Shown: positions 18,823 to 28,282, numbered from the stretch's first letter. The stretch: DNA of 64,000 nucleotides from Croceicoccus bisphenolivorans (GCF_001634625.1 NZ_LRSE01000001.1:280510-344509), one strand, 5' to 3'. Program-made: numbers and translations. Notes: generated from the sequence alone by a model not told the origin.

Positions 18823-21800
18823 ATGGCTGACCTTCCCAAAATTATCGCCGCGGAAAAACCGCTGGTGCTGTCTTCGCTTGCGCGCGGCGCGTTGCCGCTC
18901 GTCCTGTCCGACCTTGCCCGCGCCGCCGCGCACGCAAAAGCGCCCGCCCGAACCGTGTTCATCGCGCCCGACGAACAGGCGATGGCGGCAGTGGCCGATG
19001 CCGCGCCGTTCTTCGCGCCGGAACTGGACGTGATCGAGTTTCCGGCGTGGGACTGTCTGCCGTACGACCGTTCCAGCCCCGCCCTGTCTGTCAGCGCGCG
19101 CAGGCTGGCGGCGTTGCAGGCACTGCAGCGCAAGCGCAGCGGCCCGCAACTGCTTGTCACCACCGTCAACGCCGTATTGCAGCGCGTGCTCACCCCGTTC
19201 CGCATTCGCGAGGCGACGCGGATGCTGGAAGTCGGCAGCGAGATCGGACACGAAAGCCTGATCTCACTGCTGCAGCGGCAGGGTTACGCGCGCAGCGACA
19301 CCGCGATCGACGCGGGCGAATTTGCCGTGCGCGGTTCGATCTTCGATATCGTGCCTTCGGGCCTCAAAACGAAGAACGACAAGGGCGAGATGGAACAGGC
19401 GGGCCTGCGGCTCGACTTCTTTGGCGACGAGCTTGAGAGCCTGCGCCTCTACGATCCCAACACCCAGCGCACGACCGGCACTCTGGAACGGCACCTGCTT
19501 CTTCCCGCCAGCGAGGCTTTGCTGGACGAGGATACGATCAAGCGTTTCCGCACCCGCTACCGCGAACGGTGGGGCGCGACGGCAACGGGCGATCCGCTGT
19601 ACCAGGCGGTGAGCGACGGGCGGCGGCTGGCGGGTATGGAACACTGGCTGCCGCTGTTCGAGGACAAGCTGGCGACGCTGTTCGATCACCTTGGCGACGG
19701 GGATGTGACGATTATCGACGGCGGCGCGCTGCGTGCCGGTGATGAACGGCTGGACGAGATCGTCGACTATCACCGCGCCCGCACCGAGAGTGCGCGAACC
19801 AGCCCCGGCGCCTATCGCCCGCTGGCGTCGGAAGCGCTCTATCTTGCGCGCGACGAGTTCGAAGCGGAACTGGCAGGCCGCCCCGTCCACCGCACCTCGA
19901 TCTTCGCAGAGCCGGAGGCCGAGCGCGTCGTCGACTTCGGTTTCGGCTCCGCCCGCGACTTCACGCCCGAACGCACACGCGGAGACAATGTCTACGAAGT
20001 CGCCGCCAAGTACCTGAAAAAACAGGCTGATGGTGGCAGGCGCGCGATCCTTGCCTGTTATTCCGAAGGCGCGAGAAAGCGCATCGTCAGCCAGCTTGGT
20101 GAGGCGGGCAAGTACGAACCGGCCAGCGCCGAAACGTGGCAGGAAGCACTGGGCATCGCGGCAAAGCAGCGGCCCGTGGCGGTAGTGCTGCCGCTCGAAT
20201 CGGGCTTTGCCAACGATACGCTTGAATTCGTGACAGAGCGCGACTTGCTAGGCGACCGGCTCATCCGCCGGAAAAAGCGCAAGAAGGATGCCGACGCCTT
20301 CATGGCGGAGCTGCAGGCGCTGCAGCCGGGCGACCACATCGTGCACATCGATCACGGCGTCGGCCGCTATATCGGCTTGCAGTCCGTTCCCGTCGGCAAG
20401 AGCCCGCACGACTGCGTGGCACTGGAATATCACGGCGGCGACAAGCTCTATGTTCCGGTCGAAAACCTCGACGTCCTCTCCCGCTATGGCAGCGGGGAGG
20501 AGAACGTCCCGCTCGACCGGCTTGGCGGCGAAGGCTGGCAGAAGCGCAAGGCGCGGCTGAAGGAGCGCATCCGCGAAATCGCGCACGAACTGCTGGCAAC
20601 AGCGGCAAAACGCGCGCTGCAGAAGGCGCCGGTTATCGAGGCCGATCCGCAAAGCTACGATCCCTTCGTCGACCGTTTCCCGTGGAGCGAGACGGAGGAC
20701 CAGGAACGCGCGATCGACGATGTCATGCGCGATCTGGAAGACGGCAAGGCGATGGACCGCCTCGTCTGCGGCGATGTCGGCTTCGGCAAGACCGAGGTGG
20801 CCCTGCGCGCCGCCTTCGTCGCGGCGATGGCCGGACAGCAGGTGGTGATGATCGCGCCGACCACGCTGCTGGCACGGCAGCACTATGCCAACTTCTGCGA
20901 ACGCTTCGGCGGCTTCCCGCTCAACATCGGGCGCCTTTCCCGCCTCGTCCCCGCCAGGGAGGCTGCGGAAACGCGCGAAGGGCTGGAAGCGGGCAAGATC
21001 GATATCGTCGTCGGCACCCACGCAATCCTGTCAAAGAGCGTGAAGTTCAAGCGGCTAGGCCTTGTAATCGTTGACGAAGAGCAACGCTTCGGCGTCACGC
21101 ACAAGGAGAAGCTGAAGGCCCTGCGCGCCAATGTCCACGTCCTGACGCTGACGGCCACGCCGATCCCGCGCACATTGCAGATGGCGATGTCGGGCCTGCG
21201 CGAACTGTCCGTCATCCAGACCCCGCCGGTCGACCGCCTTGCCGTCCGCACTTACGTGATGGAATGGGACGACATGGTCGTGCGAGAAGCCCTGCTGCGC
21301 GAGCATCATCGCGGCGGGCAGAGCTTCATCGTCGTGCCGCGCATCGCAGATATGCCCAAGATAGAGGACTGGCTGCTGGCGACCGTGCCGGAGGTCAAAT
21401 ACGTCTCCGCCCACGGCCAGATGGGTGCGGGCGAAGTGGAAGAGCGGATGAGCGCCTTCTACGAGAAGAAATACGATGTCCTGCTGTCGACTACGATCGT
21501 CGAATCGGGCCTCGACATCCCCAGCGCGAACACGATCATCATCCACCGTGCCGACCGCTTCGGCCTTGCCCAGCTTTACCAGCTGCGCGGGCGCGTGGGC
21601 CGGTCCAAGCTGCGCGCTTATGCCTACCTCACGACAGAGGAGGACAAGCAGATGTCCGAAGTCGCCGAAAAGCGCCTGAAGGTGCTGGGCGATCTCGACA
21701 CGCTGGGCGCGGGTTTCCAGCTGGCCAGCCACGATCTCGACATTCGCGGTGCCGGCAACCTGCTGGGCGACGAACAGTCGGGCCATATCCGCGAGGTCGG

Positions 21801-22359
21801 CTTCGAACTTTACCAGTCGATGCTGGAGGACGCGATCCTTGCCGCCAAGGCGGGCGAACTGGGCGTGGTCGAAGATCGCAGCGGGCTGAGCCCCCAGATC
21901 ACCGTCGACGCGCCGATCATGATCCCGGAAGACTACGTGCCGGACCTGTCGATCCGCATGGCGCTCTATCGCCGTTTGAACGAGGCGAAGGACAAGGACG
22001 AGATCGAGGCGCTCGCCGCCGAAATGATCGACCGTTTCGGCCCCCTGCCCTCTGCCACGGAAAACCTCGTCAAGCTCATCGAGATCAAGCTGCAGGCCTG
22101 CGAGGCGCAGATCGCCAAGATCGATCTTGGCCCGCGCGGCGCGCTGGTCGCCTTCCACAAGGACGAATTCCCCGATCCGGTAGGCCTCATCGCCTATGTC
22201 GAGCGGCTGAAGGGCACGGCGCGCCTGCGGCCCGACATGAAGCTGGTGATCGAACGCAACTGGGGTGATCCGAAATCCCGCCTCAACGGCCTGTTCCAGC
22301 TGACCAAGGGCCTGTCCGCCATCGTGCGGCGCGCGGCGAAGGTGAAGGAACCGGCCTGA
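18823..22359 (+). CDS. mfd: Transcription-repair coupling factor Mfd
   Basis: A 1178-residue translocase that removes stalled RNA polymerase and recruits UvrA. Domains in order: UvrB-homologous module (about 1-350, AWDCLPYDRSSP, ARRLAALQAL), RNA-polymerase-interacting region (about 490-560, GDHIVHIDHGVGRYIGLQ), the RecG-like translocase (VCGDVGFGKTEVALRAAF, motif I; VIVDEEQRFGVTHKE, motif II; LTATPIPRTLQMA, motif III; LRGRVGRSKLRAYAY, motif VI) and the C-terminal TRCF domain. Full length. Starts 58 bases after sdhE and is probably read with it. Confidence 0.96.
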   Translation: MADLPKIIAAEKPLVLSSLARGALPLVLSDLARAAAHAKAPARTVFIAPDEQAMAAVADAAPFFAPELDVIEFPAWDCLPYDRSSPALSVSARRLAALQALQRKRSGPQLLVTTVNAVLQRVLTPFRIREATRMLEVGSEIGHESLISLLQRQGYARSDTAIDAGEFAVRGSIFDIVPSGLKTKNDKGEMEQAGLRLDFFGDELESLRLYDPNTQRTTGTLERHLLLPASEALLDEDTIKRFRTRYRERWGATATGDPLYQAVSDGRRLAGMEHWLPLFEDKLATLFDHLGDGDVTIIDGGALRAGDERLDEIVDYHRARTESARTSPGAYRPLASEALYLARDEFEAELAGRPVHRTSIFAEPEAERVVDFGFGSARDFTPERTRGDNVYEVAAKYLKKQADGGRRAILACYSEGARKRIVSQLGEAGKYEPASAETWQEALGIAAKQRPVAVVLPLESGFANDTLEFVTERDLLGDRLIRRKKRKKDADAFMAELQALQPGDHIVHIDHGVGRYIGLQSVPVGKSPHDCVALEYHGGDKLYVPVENLDVLSRYGSGEENVPLDRLGGEGWQKRKARLKERIREIAHELLATAAKRALQKAPVIEADPQSYDPFVDRFPWSETEDQERAIDDVMRDLEDGKAMDRLVCGDVGFGKTEVALRAAFVAAMAGQQVVMIAPTTLLARQHYANFCERFGGFPLNIGRLSRLVPAREAAETREGLEAGKIDIVVGTHAILSKSVKFKRLGLVIVDEEQRFGVTHKEKLKALRANVHVLTLTATPIPRTLQMAMSGLRELSVIQTPPVDRLAVRTYVMEWDDMVVREALLREHHRGGQSFIVVPRIADMPKIEDWLLATVPEVKYVSAHGQMGAGEVEERMSAFYEKKYDVLLSTTIVESGLDIPSANTIIIHRADRFGLAQLYQLRGRVGRSKLRAYAYLTTEEDKQMSEVAEKRLKVLGDLDTLGAGFQLASHDLDIRGAGNLLGDEQSGHIREVGFELYQSMLEDAILAAKAGELGVVEDRSGLSPQITVDAPIMIPEDYVPDLSIRMALYRRLNEAKDKDEIEALAAEMIDRFGPLPSATENLVKLIEIKLQACEAQIAKIDLGPRGALVAFHKDEFPDPVGLIAYVERLKGTARLRPDMKLVIERNWGDPKSRLNGLFQLTKGLSAIVRRAAKVKEPA

Positions 22360-22425
22360 CGCCATTGCCAAGCCGGTGGCCGCTCCATAGGGTCCGCCGG
22401 GCCTGAGGGGGGAGTCGCAGGAAGC

Positions 22426-23208
22426 ATGGCTAAGATCGAAAAACTGGCACTGGCGGCATCGCCGACAGACAAGGCGCAGGCGACTGCGAAGAAGCTGTCG
22501 CAGGCGCACGATTTCGTGTCGATGGCAGAGGCGGACGCGGTCGTTGTGCTGGGCGGTGACGGCTTCATGCTGCAGACGCTGCACCAGATGATCGAGGACG
22601 AGCACATCCTGCCCGCGTTCGGCATGAATCGCGGCACCGTCGGCTTCCTGATGAACAAGGTCGAGGCGAGCCGCCTGCCCATTCTGGACAGGGTCAACCG
22701 CGCCCGATCGTTCGAGGTTTCGCCACTGATGATGACGGCCGAGACGCAAAGCGGCGAGATCGTTTCCACTTGCGCGATCAACGAAGTCTCTCTGCTACGT
22801 GAAACGCGCCAGACGGCGAAGCTGGAAATCAAGGTCGGTGCGAAAGTGCGCATCCCCGAATTGATGTGCGACGGCGTACTAGTGGCAACCCCCGCCGGTT
22901 CCACCGCCTATAATTTCAGCGCGAACGGCCCGATCCTGCCGCTGGGCTGCGGCCTGCTGGCACTCACGCCGATCTCCGCCTTCCGCCCCCGGCGCTGGCG
23001 CGGCGCGATCCTGCCCGATCACCTGCCGATCGAGATTCGCAGCCTCGACGCCGACAAGCGCCCGGTCTCTGCCGTGGCTGACCAGCGCGAAATCCGCGAC
23101 ATCGCGAAGATCCGCGTGGAAGTGGCGCACGAGCGTGATCTGACCTTGATGTTCGACCGCGGGCACAGCCTTGACGAGCGGATTGTGGGTGAACAATTCG
23201 CGATCTGA
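22426..23208 (+). CDS. nadK: NAD kinase
   Basis: A 260-residue NAD kinase that makes NADP from NAD. The phosphate-binding GGDG motif is in VVLGGDGFMLQTLHQM, followed by NRGTVGFLMN, INEVSLLRETRQ (the Asn-Glu pair) and TPAGSTAYNFSANGPILPL, where Thr-Ala-Tyr grips the nicotinamide ribose. Length is typical of alphaproteobacterial enzymes, somewhat shorter than E. coli NadK (292). GAGGGGGGAG and CAGGAAG provide ribosome binding upstream. It follows mfd by 66 bases and precedes tRNA-Asn. Confidence 0.94.
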   Translation: MAKIEKLALAASPTDKAQATAKKLSQAHDFVSMAEADAVVVLGGDGFMLQTLHQMIEDEHILPAFGMNRGTVGFLMNKVEASRLPILDRVNRARSFEVSPLMMTAETQSGEIVSTCAINEVSLLRETRQTAKLEIKVGAKVRIPELMCDGVLVATPAGSTAYNFSANGPILPLGCGLLALTPISAFRPRRWRGAILPDHLPIEIRSLDADKRPVSAVADQREIRDIAKIRVEVAHERDLTLMFDRGHSLDERIVGEQFAI

Positions 23209-23284
23209 AAATTGCGTCGTTCTAAGGGTTGCCAAACCCCGAATGGCCCAATATAGGCGCACCCCTGCCCGCCAGAAGGGCTGC

Positions 23285-23359
23285 TCCCCGATAGCTCAGC
23301 GGTAGAGCATTCGACTGTTAATCGAATGGCCGTAGGTTCGAATCCTACTCGGGGAGCCA
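23285..23359 (+). tRNA. tRNA-Asn (anticodon GTT)
   Basis: A 75-nt cloverleaf. The acceptor TCCCCGA pairs with TCGGGGA; D arm GCTC/GAGC; anticodon stem TTCGA/TCGAA around loop CTGTTAA with anticodon GTT; T arm GTAGG-TTCGAAT-CCTAC. Discriminator G and encoded CCA at 23357-23359. G at the discriminator position fits tRNA-Asn. Confidence 0.97.
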
Positions 23360-23538
23360 ATTTCCACCACATCGCTGGAAAACAATGGCCCGGCGGCGCG
23401 ATTGCCACGTTGCTGCCGCATTGCTGCGCCCAGTTGCACGCTGCACCGGACAAGGCGCGGATACCGATCCGCACTCCATGCGTTGATCAGGCAAAAGCAG
23501 ACGAAAGTCGCCTGTTATCAAAATATTGGAGATACCCC

Positions 23539-23709
23539 ATGGGTGAACTGACCGAAAAGATCAAAGGCAACGTAAACGAAGCCATCGGCAACGCGAAGCA
23601 GCAGAGCGGCAACCCCGAAACCCGCGCCGAAGGCCGTGAGCAGGAAGCCAAGGGCGAAGCCCAGCAGTTCAAGGGCAAGGTCGAAGGCGCACTGGGCAAC
23701 GACATCTGA
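23539..23709 (+). CDS. CsbD-family stress protein
   Basis: A 56-residue hydrophilic protein of the CsbD family: MGELTEKIKGNVNEAIGNAK followed by a second KGEAQQFKGKVEGALGN repeat. CsbD proteins are small, abundant general-stress proteins of unknown biochemical action. TTGGAG lies about 10 bases before the ATG. A perfect terminator follows the gene, so it is a single-gene unit. Related genes in alphaproteobacteria are often under EcfG, but I could not find a convincing EcfG promoter here. Confidence 0.88.
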   Translation: MGELTEKIKGNVNEAIGNAKQQSGNPETRAEGREQEAKGEAQQFKGKVEGALGNDI

Positions 23710-23735
23710 TCGAGGCCGCCCGCAAGGGTTGGTAC

Positions 23736-23769
23736 AAAGGGCTCCGGATCATTGATCCGGGGCCCTTTT
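23736..23769 (+). terminator. Intrinsic terminator after csbD
   Basis: The stem CCGGATCA/TGATCCGG, extended by GGGC/GCCC, is flanked by AAA on the left and TTTT (23766-23769) on the right. It ends csbD transcription and, read from the other strand, could also end ppx transcription. Confidence 0.75.
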
Positions 23770-23792
23770 CCTTGCGGAGGTTCATGGTGGCT

Positions 23793-23814
23793 GCGGATCA
23801 TCGATCCGGGGGCC
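23793..23814. repeat. Second copy of the GGATCA hairpin
   Basis: GCGGATCATCGATCCGGG closely repeats the csbD terminator core (CCGGATCATTGATCCGGG) about 50 bp further on, with the hairpin CGGATC-ATC-GATCCG. It lies just past the ppx stop, so it may be the ppx terminator or a duplicated hairpin; no T-run follows on the plus strand. Confidence 0.5.
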
Positions 23815-23829
23815 TAGTTTGCGTGGACG

Positions 23830-25398
23830 TCAGGCCGCCGCGATTTCCGCATGCATGCCATTGTCGCGGATGGCGGAGAATGCTGCGTCTCCGAGTACCT
23901 CGATCTTCGGTTCCAGGCCGAGCCTGTCGGCAAGGTTCTTCAGGTCCTTTGGCGCGGGATGCGTTGCGAGAGCGGCATGGCTTTCGTGAAAAGCCAGTCG
24001 CAGAATGCCGTTTTCGGCCCTGAGGCGAGTCATCAAGAGCGATTTGCGCGATTGCAGACCGATACGGCGGCAAAGGCGGATCGCCAGCCCCCAGGTCAGC
24101 GCTTCGTCCAGCCTTTCCTGCGGTGCAAGGTCGGTAAGAAGCGTAGGCAGTTCCGTCGTCCCGCCATTGGCAAGGATGGTCGCCGCCATCATCGCACGCC
24201 CGACATCGTCGATGGCCAGCCAGCGCTTGTACAGCGCCCAGTCCACCGCCTGCTGCAAGCGCAGGTTCGGTTCGACCTGAAGCGAGGCGAGCGCCAGCAT
24301 CGTGGAGGCAAGGCGCAGGCGTTCGCTCCCCTCCCCGTCCTGCGGGCTGCCATCCACGGTCCACGCGGCCACGCGGGTAGCCAACATCGGCGGCGCGCCG
24401 TGCTGGCCGGCGAACAGCGAAATACCCGCCAGCAGCGGGTCCTGCGCCCGTTCCACCGGCTCCAACCGATCGTAGAGCAGCCCTTCGCGCAAACCCCAAG
24501 CCGAAAACACCAGCCGTTCGGGCTGCAGCAGTTTGAGTAGGCAGACCAGCAGTGCCGCCGCGTCCGGCAGGATCAGCGAACGCATGGTGGAAACGCGCGG
24601 GATCGCCTTCAGCGCCTCGCTAGACGTCTTGGCCGTGCGGCGCGCCAGCTTCATCGCTGTCGCTGCGTCTATCTCCAGCCCGTGCGGATCGGACAAGGGA
24701 TGACCCTGCTGACGCATGGCCAGGATTGCCATCGTCCGCCACGTGCCACCCACGAGGTAAAGAGTGCCACCGCAAGGCTCCTTCCAGCCCGCGTTCTTCA
24801 GCGCCTTGCCCACGCGCGAATGGAACTTCTCGTCTCCCGCCTCACGCAGAGCGGCAAGGCGCAGCGAACCGAGCGGCAGCGTCGTGCCCCGGCCCGGTTC
24901 GTCGCCGGAAACGGAAATCAGCTCGAGACTACCGCCGCCAAGGTCGGCAACGACGCCCACGGCGCGCGGGAATGCGCCGATCACGCCATAGGCACTAGTC
25001 CGTGCCTCTTCCTCCCCCGATATCAGCCGGACGCCAAGTCCAAGCGCTTCGACGCCGGCAAGGAATTCAGCGCCGTTGGCGGCATCGCGAACCGCTGCCG
25101 TGGCAACCGTCTCCACGTCGGTAATATCGAGATCGCGCAAGATCAGGGCGAACCGCCCCAACCCCGCCATCGCAAGGGCAATCGATTCGTCGCTCATCCG
25201 CCCGGTATCGGCCAGGCCCCTGCCCAGCCGCGCGGTCACCTTCTCGTTGGCGAGAACCTGCGGCGCGCGATGCGAGCCGCCATAGACGACCATGCGGACG
25301 GTGTTGGAGCCGATATCGATGATGGCGCGCTTTCCGCCACCCTCGCTCGCCCAGGAACCTTCGACCCGGCGCCGATAGGAGGACTTGCTCCGGTTCAC
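23830..25398 (-). CDS. ppx: Exopolyphosphatase Ppx/GppA family
   Basis: A 522-residue member of the sugar-kinase/actin-like fold that hydrolyses polyphosphate or pppGpp. Phosphate loop IIDIGSNTVRMVVYGG near residue 25, TAAVRDAANGAEFL, GEEEARTSAYGVIGAF, and the second loop VVADLGGGSLELISV. The C-terminal half is the HD-like helical region. The start is GTG at 25396-25398, overlapping the ppk stop by 4 bases (GTGA), so ppk and ppx are translationally coupled. This pairing makes the polyphosphate role more likely than a pure pppGpp hydrolase. Confidence 0.92.
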   Translation of the reverse strand: MNRSKSSYRRRVEGSWASEGGGKRAIIDIGSNTVRMVVYGGSHRAPQVLANEKVTARLGRGLADTGRMSDESIALAMAGLGRFALILRDLDITDVETVATAAVRDAANGAEFLAGVEALGLGVRLISGEEEARTSAYGVIGAFPRAVGVVADLGGGSLELISVSGDEPGRGTTLPLGSLRLAALREAGDEKFHSRVGKALKNAGWKEPCGGTLYLVGGTWRTMAILAMRQQGHPLSDPHGLEIDAATAMKLARRTAKTSSEALKAIPRVSTMRSLILPDAAALLVCLLKLLQPERLVFSAWGLREGLLYDRLEPVERAQDPLLAGISLFAGQHGAPPMLATRVAAWTVDGSPQDGEGSERLRLASTMLALASLQVEPNLRLQQAVDWALYKRWLAIDDVGRAMMAATILANGGTTELPTLLTDLAPQERLDEALTWGLAIRLCRRIGLQSRKSLLMTRLRAENGILRLAFHESHAALATHPAPKDLKNLADRLGLEPKIEVLGDAAFSAIRDNGMHAEIAAA

Positions 25399-27572
25399 GA
25401 CCGTGCACCCCGCCTCAACGCGAGGCGCGGGATCTGGTCTTCCGCAAGGGCCTGTCCGCGGCCAGAAAGCGAAGGATTGGTCATGAAATAACGATGCAGG
25501 TTGAAAGGCTTTTCACCGGGCACAGCGCGTTCGTACTCCCCGTCTGGCTTCAACAACCAGCTCTGTTCGGTATCGAGGAGATTTGCAACCAGCACTTGTT
25601 CAAGGATCTGGTCATGCACTGTCCGGTTACGGATCGGCACCATGACTTCGACCCGCCGGTCGAGGTTCCGGCTCATCGCATCAGCCGAACTGATGAACAC
25701 GCGCGCACGCGGACTGGGCAGGCGATAACCGTTGGCAAAGGCCCAGATGCGGCTGTGTTCGAGGAACCGGCCGATGATGGACTTGACCTCGATCGTGTCC
25801 GAAACCCCCGGGATGCCGACTTTCAGGCAGCAGATCCCGCGCACCACCAACCGGATCGGCACGCCCGCCGCGCTTGCCTCGTAAAGCTTGTCGATGATGC
25901 CGCGATCGGTCAGCGAATTGATCTTGGCCCAGATGCCCGACGGACGCCCGTTGCGCTGGTTCGCGATTTCGCGGTCGATATTGGCATAGATCGTGTCGCG
26001 CATCGCGATCGGGCTGATGACCAGCCCTTCGGTCTTGCGCGGTTCGACATAGCCGGTGACGAAGTTGAACAGCCGCGCCGCATCGCGCGTCAGCCGCGGA
26101 TCGGCTGTGAAGTACGACAGGTCGGTATAGATGCGCGCGGTGATCGGGTGATAGTTGCCGGTGCCGAAGTGGCAGTATGTGCGATACTCGTCCCCTTCGC
26201 GCCGCACGACCATCGAAACCTTCGCATGGGTCTTCCAGTCGACGAAGCCGTAGATGACCTGCACGCCCGCGCGTTCGAGCTGACTGGCCCACAGGATATT
26301 CTGTTCCTCGTCGAAACGGGCTTTCAGCTCGACGACGGCGGTAACCGACTTGCCCGCCTCTGCCGCGGCGATCAGGGCGTTGATGATCGCCGATTGCTTG
26401 CCGGCGCGGTAAAGCGTCTGCTTGATCGCGACGACGTCGGGGTCCTTCGCCGCCTGCCGCACGAAATCAACCACCACCTCGAAACTTTCGTACGGGTGGT
26501 GGATCACGATGTCCTTTTCGGAAATCGCGGCGAAGCAATCGCCATCGTGCTCCATGATCCGTTCCGGGTAGCGCGGGCTGTAGGGATCGAACTTCAGGTC
26601 CGGACGATCCTCGTCCACCACGTCGGCCAGCCCCTCGACGCCGATGATGCCGTCGGTCTTGATCACCATGGCGTTTTCAAGACCGAGCTGCTCGCGCAAC
26701 AGCGCCTCCGCCTCGGGATCGAATTCGGCGTCCAACTCCAGCATGATGACCTGCCCGCGGCGGCGGCGCTGGATCGCGCTGCGGAACAGGCGGACGAGAT
26801 CCTCTGCCTCTTCCTCCACCTCGATATCGGAATCGCGGATGACGCGGAACACGCCGTCGCCTTCGATGCGGAAACCGGGAAAGACCAGATTGGCATAGCG
26901 CACGATCAGCCGCTCGACCGGAATGTAGTGCGCGTCCTCTCCCGGCAACCGGACGAAGCGCGGCAATGCCGAAGGAATGAGGATCATTTCGACCACGCGC
27001 TGCTTGTCGACCAGTCGCGTCAGGTTGAACAGCAGGCCCATGCCCTGGTTCGCCACGAACGGGAACGGGTGGGCGGGATCGATAGCCTGCGGCGTCAGCA
27101 CGGGAAGGACGTGACGCTCGAAATAGTCTTTCAGCCATGCGCGCGATTCGGGATCGAGGCGATCCTCGTCCGCGACATGGATGCCGGCATCGCCCAGCAA
27201 GGCGCGAAGCTCGCGCCAAACGGCCTGCTGCTGCCGCTCTAGATCGCGGATCGCCTTGCGGATCGCGGAAAGCTGCTGCGATGGCGTGCGGCCGTCGATG
27301 CTGGTCTTGCTGATGCCGCGCTGCATCTGTCCGGCAAGACCGGCAACGCGGATCATCACGAATTCGTCGAGGTTGCTGCCCGAGATCGAAAGAAAGCGCA
27401 GGCGTTCCAGCAATGGATAGGCCTTGCGCCGCGCCTCTGCCAGCACGCGGCGGTTGAAGCCCAGCCAGCTGAGTTCGCGATTGGTGTAGAGTTCATCCGC
27501 CGGTATCGACGAGGGTGTGGCAACCGGCCTTGCGGGGCCCATCTGCGTCAATGAAGGTGTCTGCTCGTTCAT
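25395..27572 (-). CDS. ppk: Polyphosphate kinase Ppk1
   Basis: A 725-residue PPK1 that polymerises the gamma phosphate of ATP into polyphosphate. Parts: N-terminal domain (ELSWLGFNRRVLAEA), head domain (VLTPQAIDPAHPFPFVANQG), and two phospholipase-D-like C-terminal domains with YCHFGTGNYHPITARIYTD, which contains the autophosphorylated His, and MSRNLDRRVEVMVPI. The ATG at 27572 is the first in frame with the family start. A Pho-box-like site lies 55-72 bases upstream, which fits a phosphate-starvation promoter. First gene of ppk-ppx. Confidence 0.95.
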   Translation of the reverse strand: MNEQTPSLTQMGPARPVATPSSIPADELYTNRELSWLGFNRRVLAEARRKAYPLLERLRFLSISGSNLDEFVMIRVAGLAGQMQRGISKTSIDGRTPSQQLSAIRKAIRDLERQQQAVWRELRALLGDAGIHVADEDRLDPESRAWLKDYFERHVLPVLTPQAIDPAHPFPFVANQGMGLLFNLTRLVDKQRVVEMILIPSALPRFVRLPGEDAHYIPVERLIVRYANLVFPGFRIEGDGVFRVIRDSDIEVEEEAEDLVRLFRSAIQRRRRGQVIMLELDAEFDPEAEALLREQLGLENAMVIKTDGIIGVEGLADVVDEDRPDLKFDPYSPRYPERIMEHDGDCFAAISEKDIVIHHPYESFEVVVDFVRQAAKDPDVVAIKQTLYRAGKQSAIINALIAAAEAGKSVTAVVELKARFDEEQNILWASQLERAGVQVIYGFVDWKTHAKVSMVVRREGDEYRTYCHFGTGNYHPITARIYTDLSYFTADPRLTRDAARLFNFVTGYVEPRKTEGLVISPIAMRDTIYANIDREIANQRNGRPSGIWAKINSLTDRGIIDKLYEASAAGVPIRLVVRGICCLKVGIPGVSDTIEVKSIIGRFLEHSRIWAFANGYRLPSPRARVFISSADAMSRNLDRRVEVMVPIRNRTVHDQILEQVLVANLLDTEQSWLLKPDGEYERAVPGEKPFNLHRYFMTNPSLSGRGQALAEDQIPRLALRRGARS

Positions 27573-27626
27573 GGCCCTGCCTGGCGGCAGCGATGCCGCG
27601 TGTTCGCGGCTGCATGGCGTGGCGAT

Positions 27627-27644
27627 GTTACACGGCGGTGACGG
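27627..27644 (-). promoter_or_regulatory. Pho-box-like site upstream of ppk
   Basis: On the minus strand CCGTCAC-cgcc-GTGTAAC followed by ATC: two 7-bp half-sites with starts 11 bp apart, as in PhoB boxes. The second half matches exactly the site at 28356-28373. Its position 55 bases upstream of the ppk start suits an activator overlapping the -35 region. The remaining bases of the 350-bp gap to the TPR gene show only the hairpin at 27784-27818. Confidence 0.6.
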
Positions 27645-27783
27645 TCGGGCGACGACGACGCGACTATCCGTGCAAGCAGATCAGGGGCCAGCAGCACGCC
27701 ATCCTACTACCCACTTCGCAATTGCGAAACCACTCCCGATATTTCCGGATTGCGACATGCGCGATGCCGTTGCTGTATAAAGC

Positions 27784-27818
27784 GAAGGGCCGGACTGATC
27801 GTGTCAGCCCGACCCTTC
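27784..27818. terminator. Long hairpin between TPR gene and ppk
   Basis: GAAGGG...CCCTTC encloses CGG/CCG and CTGA/TCAG with two single mismatches and a 5-nt loop. No strong T-run follows on either strand (TTTATA on the minus strand after GC). It could end the TPR transcript, which stops about 105 bases upstream, and protect it from entering ppk. Confidence 0.45.
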
Positions 27819-27922
27819 AGCGAGGAGTGCCCCCGTTTGTCCGCAGCGGTCGATGGGGGATCGCCGCTATGCGTAACGTCGTTCGCCCTGCCCTCGCCCG
27901 TCCGGTTATCGCGTCCGGTTCG

Positions 27923-28282
27923 TCACTGTTCCATGCTGGCCATACGGGTGTCGACGGCGGAGCGATCCAGTTGTGCCAGCGCCTTGCGGGCAAGGACGCG
28001 CGAATCGACCCAATCGCCGTTCGCGGTCTCAAGCTCGAACCGCTCGGCATAGGCGGCACGTTCGTATGCGGCGCGCGCTTCGGCATAACGCCCTTCGGCG
28101 GCATATGCGGCGGCAAGATTAATGAGGTGCGCGGGATCGTCGCTGGCCTTTGCGGGTTCAAGCTGCGCGATGGCCGCCTTCGACTGCCCTTCCGACAGGG
28201 CATCGTATGCAACGTCGACTTTGTCCGCAGCGCCCTGGGTGCCGGCTGCGAGGACCATTGCCATGATGAAAGTTACAGCCAT
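27923..28282 (-). CDS. Small secreted TPR protein
   Basis: A 119-residue protein with a signal peptide (MAVTFIMAMVLAAGTQGAA) and one or two tetratricopeptide-like repeats: YDALSEGQSKAAIAQLEPAK and PAHLINLAAAYAAEGRYAEARAAYERA. It should be periplasmic and act in protein-protein contacts. A GGAGAG Shine-Dalgarno sequence sets the start; longer upstream reading crosses the regulatory region. It is divergent from the lipoprotein/TonB-receptor genes and shares with them a 299-bp gap carrying Pho-like sites. No known named family; a co-regulated partner of that pair is an inference. Confidence 0.75.
   Translation of the reverse strand: MAVTFIMAMVLAAGTQGAADKVDVAYDALSEGQSKAAIAQLEPAKASDDPAHLINLAAAYAAEGRYAEARAAYERAAYAERFELETANGDWVDSRVLARKALAQLDRSAVDTRMASMEQ

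Noticed and set aside
23360..23538. EcfG-type promoter (GGAAC-16/17-CGTT) before csbD
   Set aside because: The nearest candidate is GGATAC-16-CGTT, which misses a key base of the -35 element; too weak to annotate.
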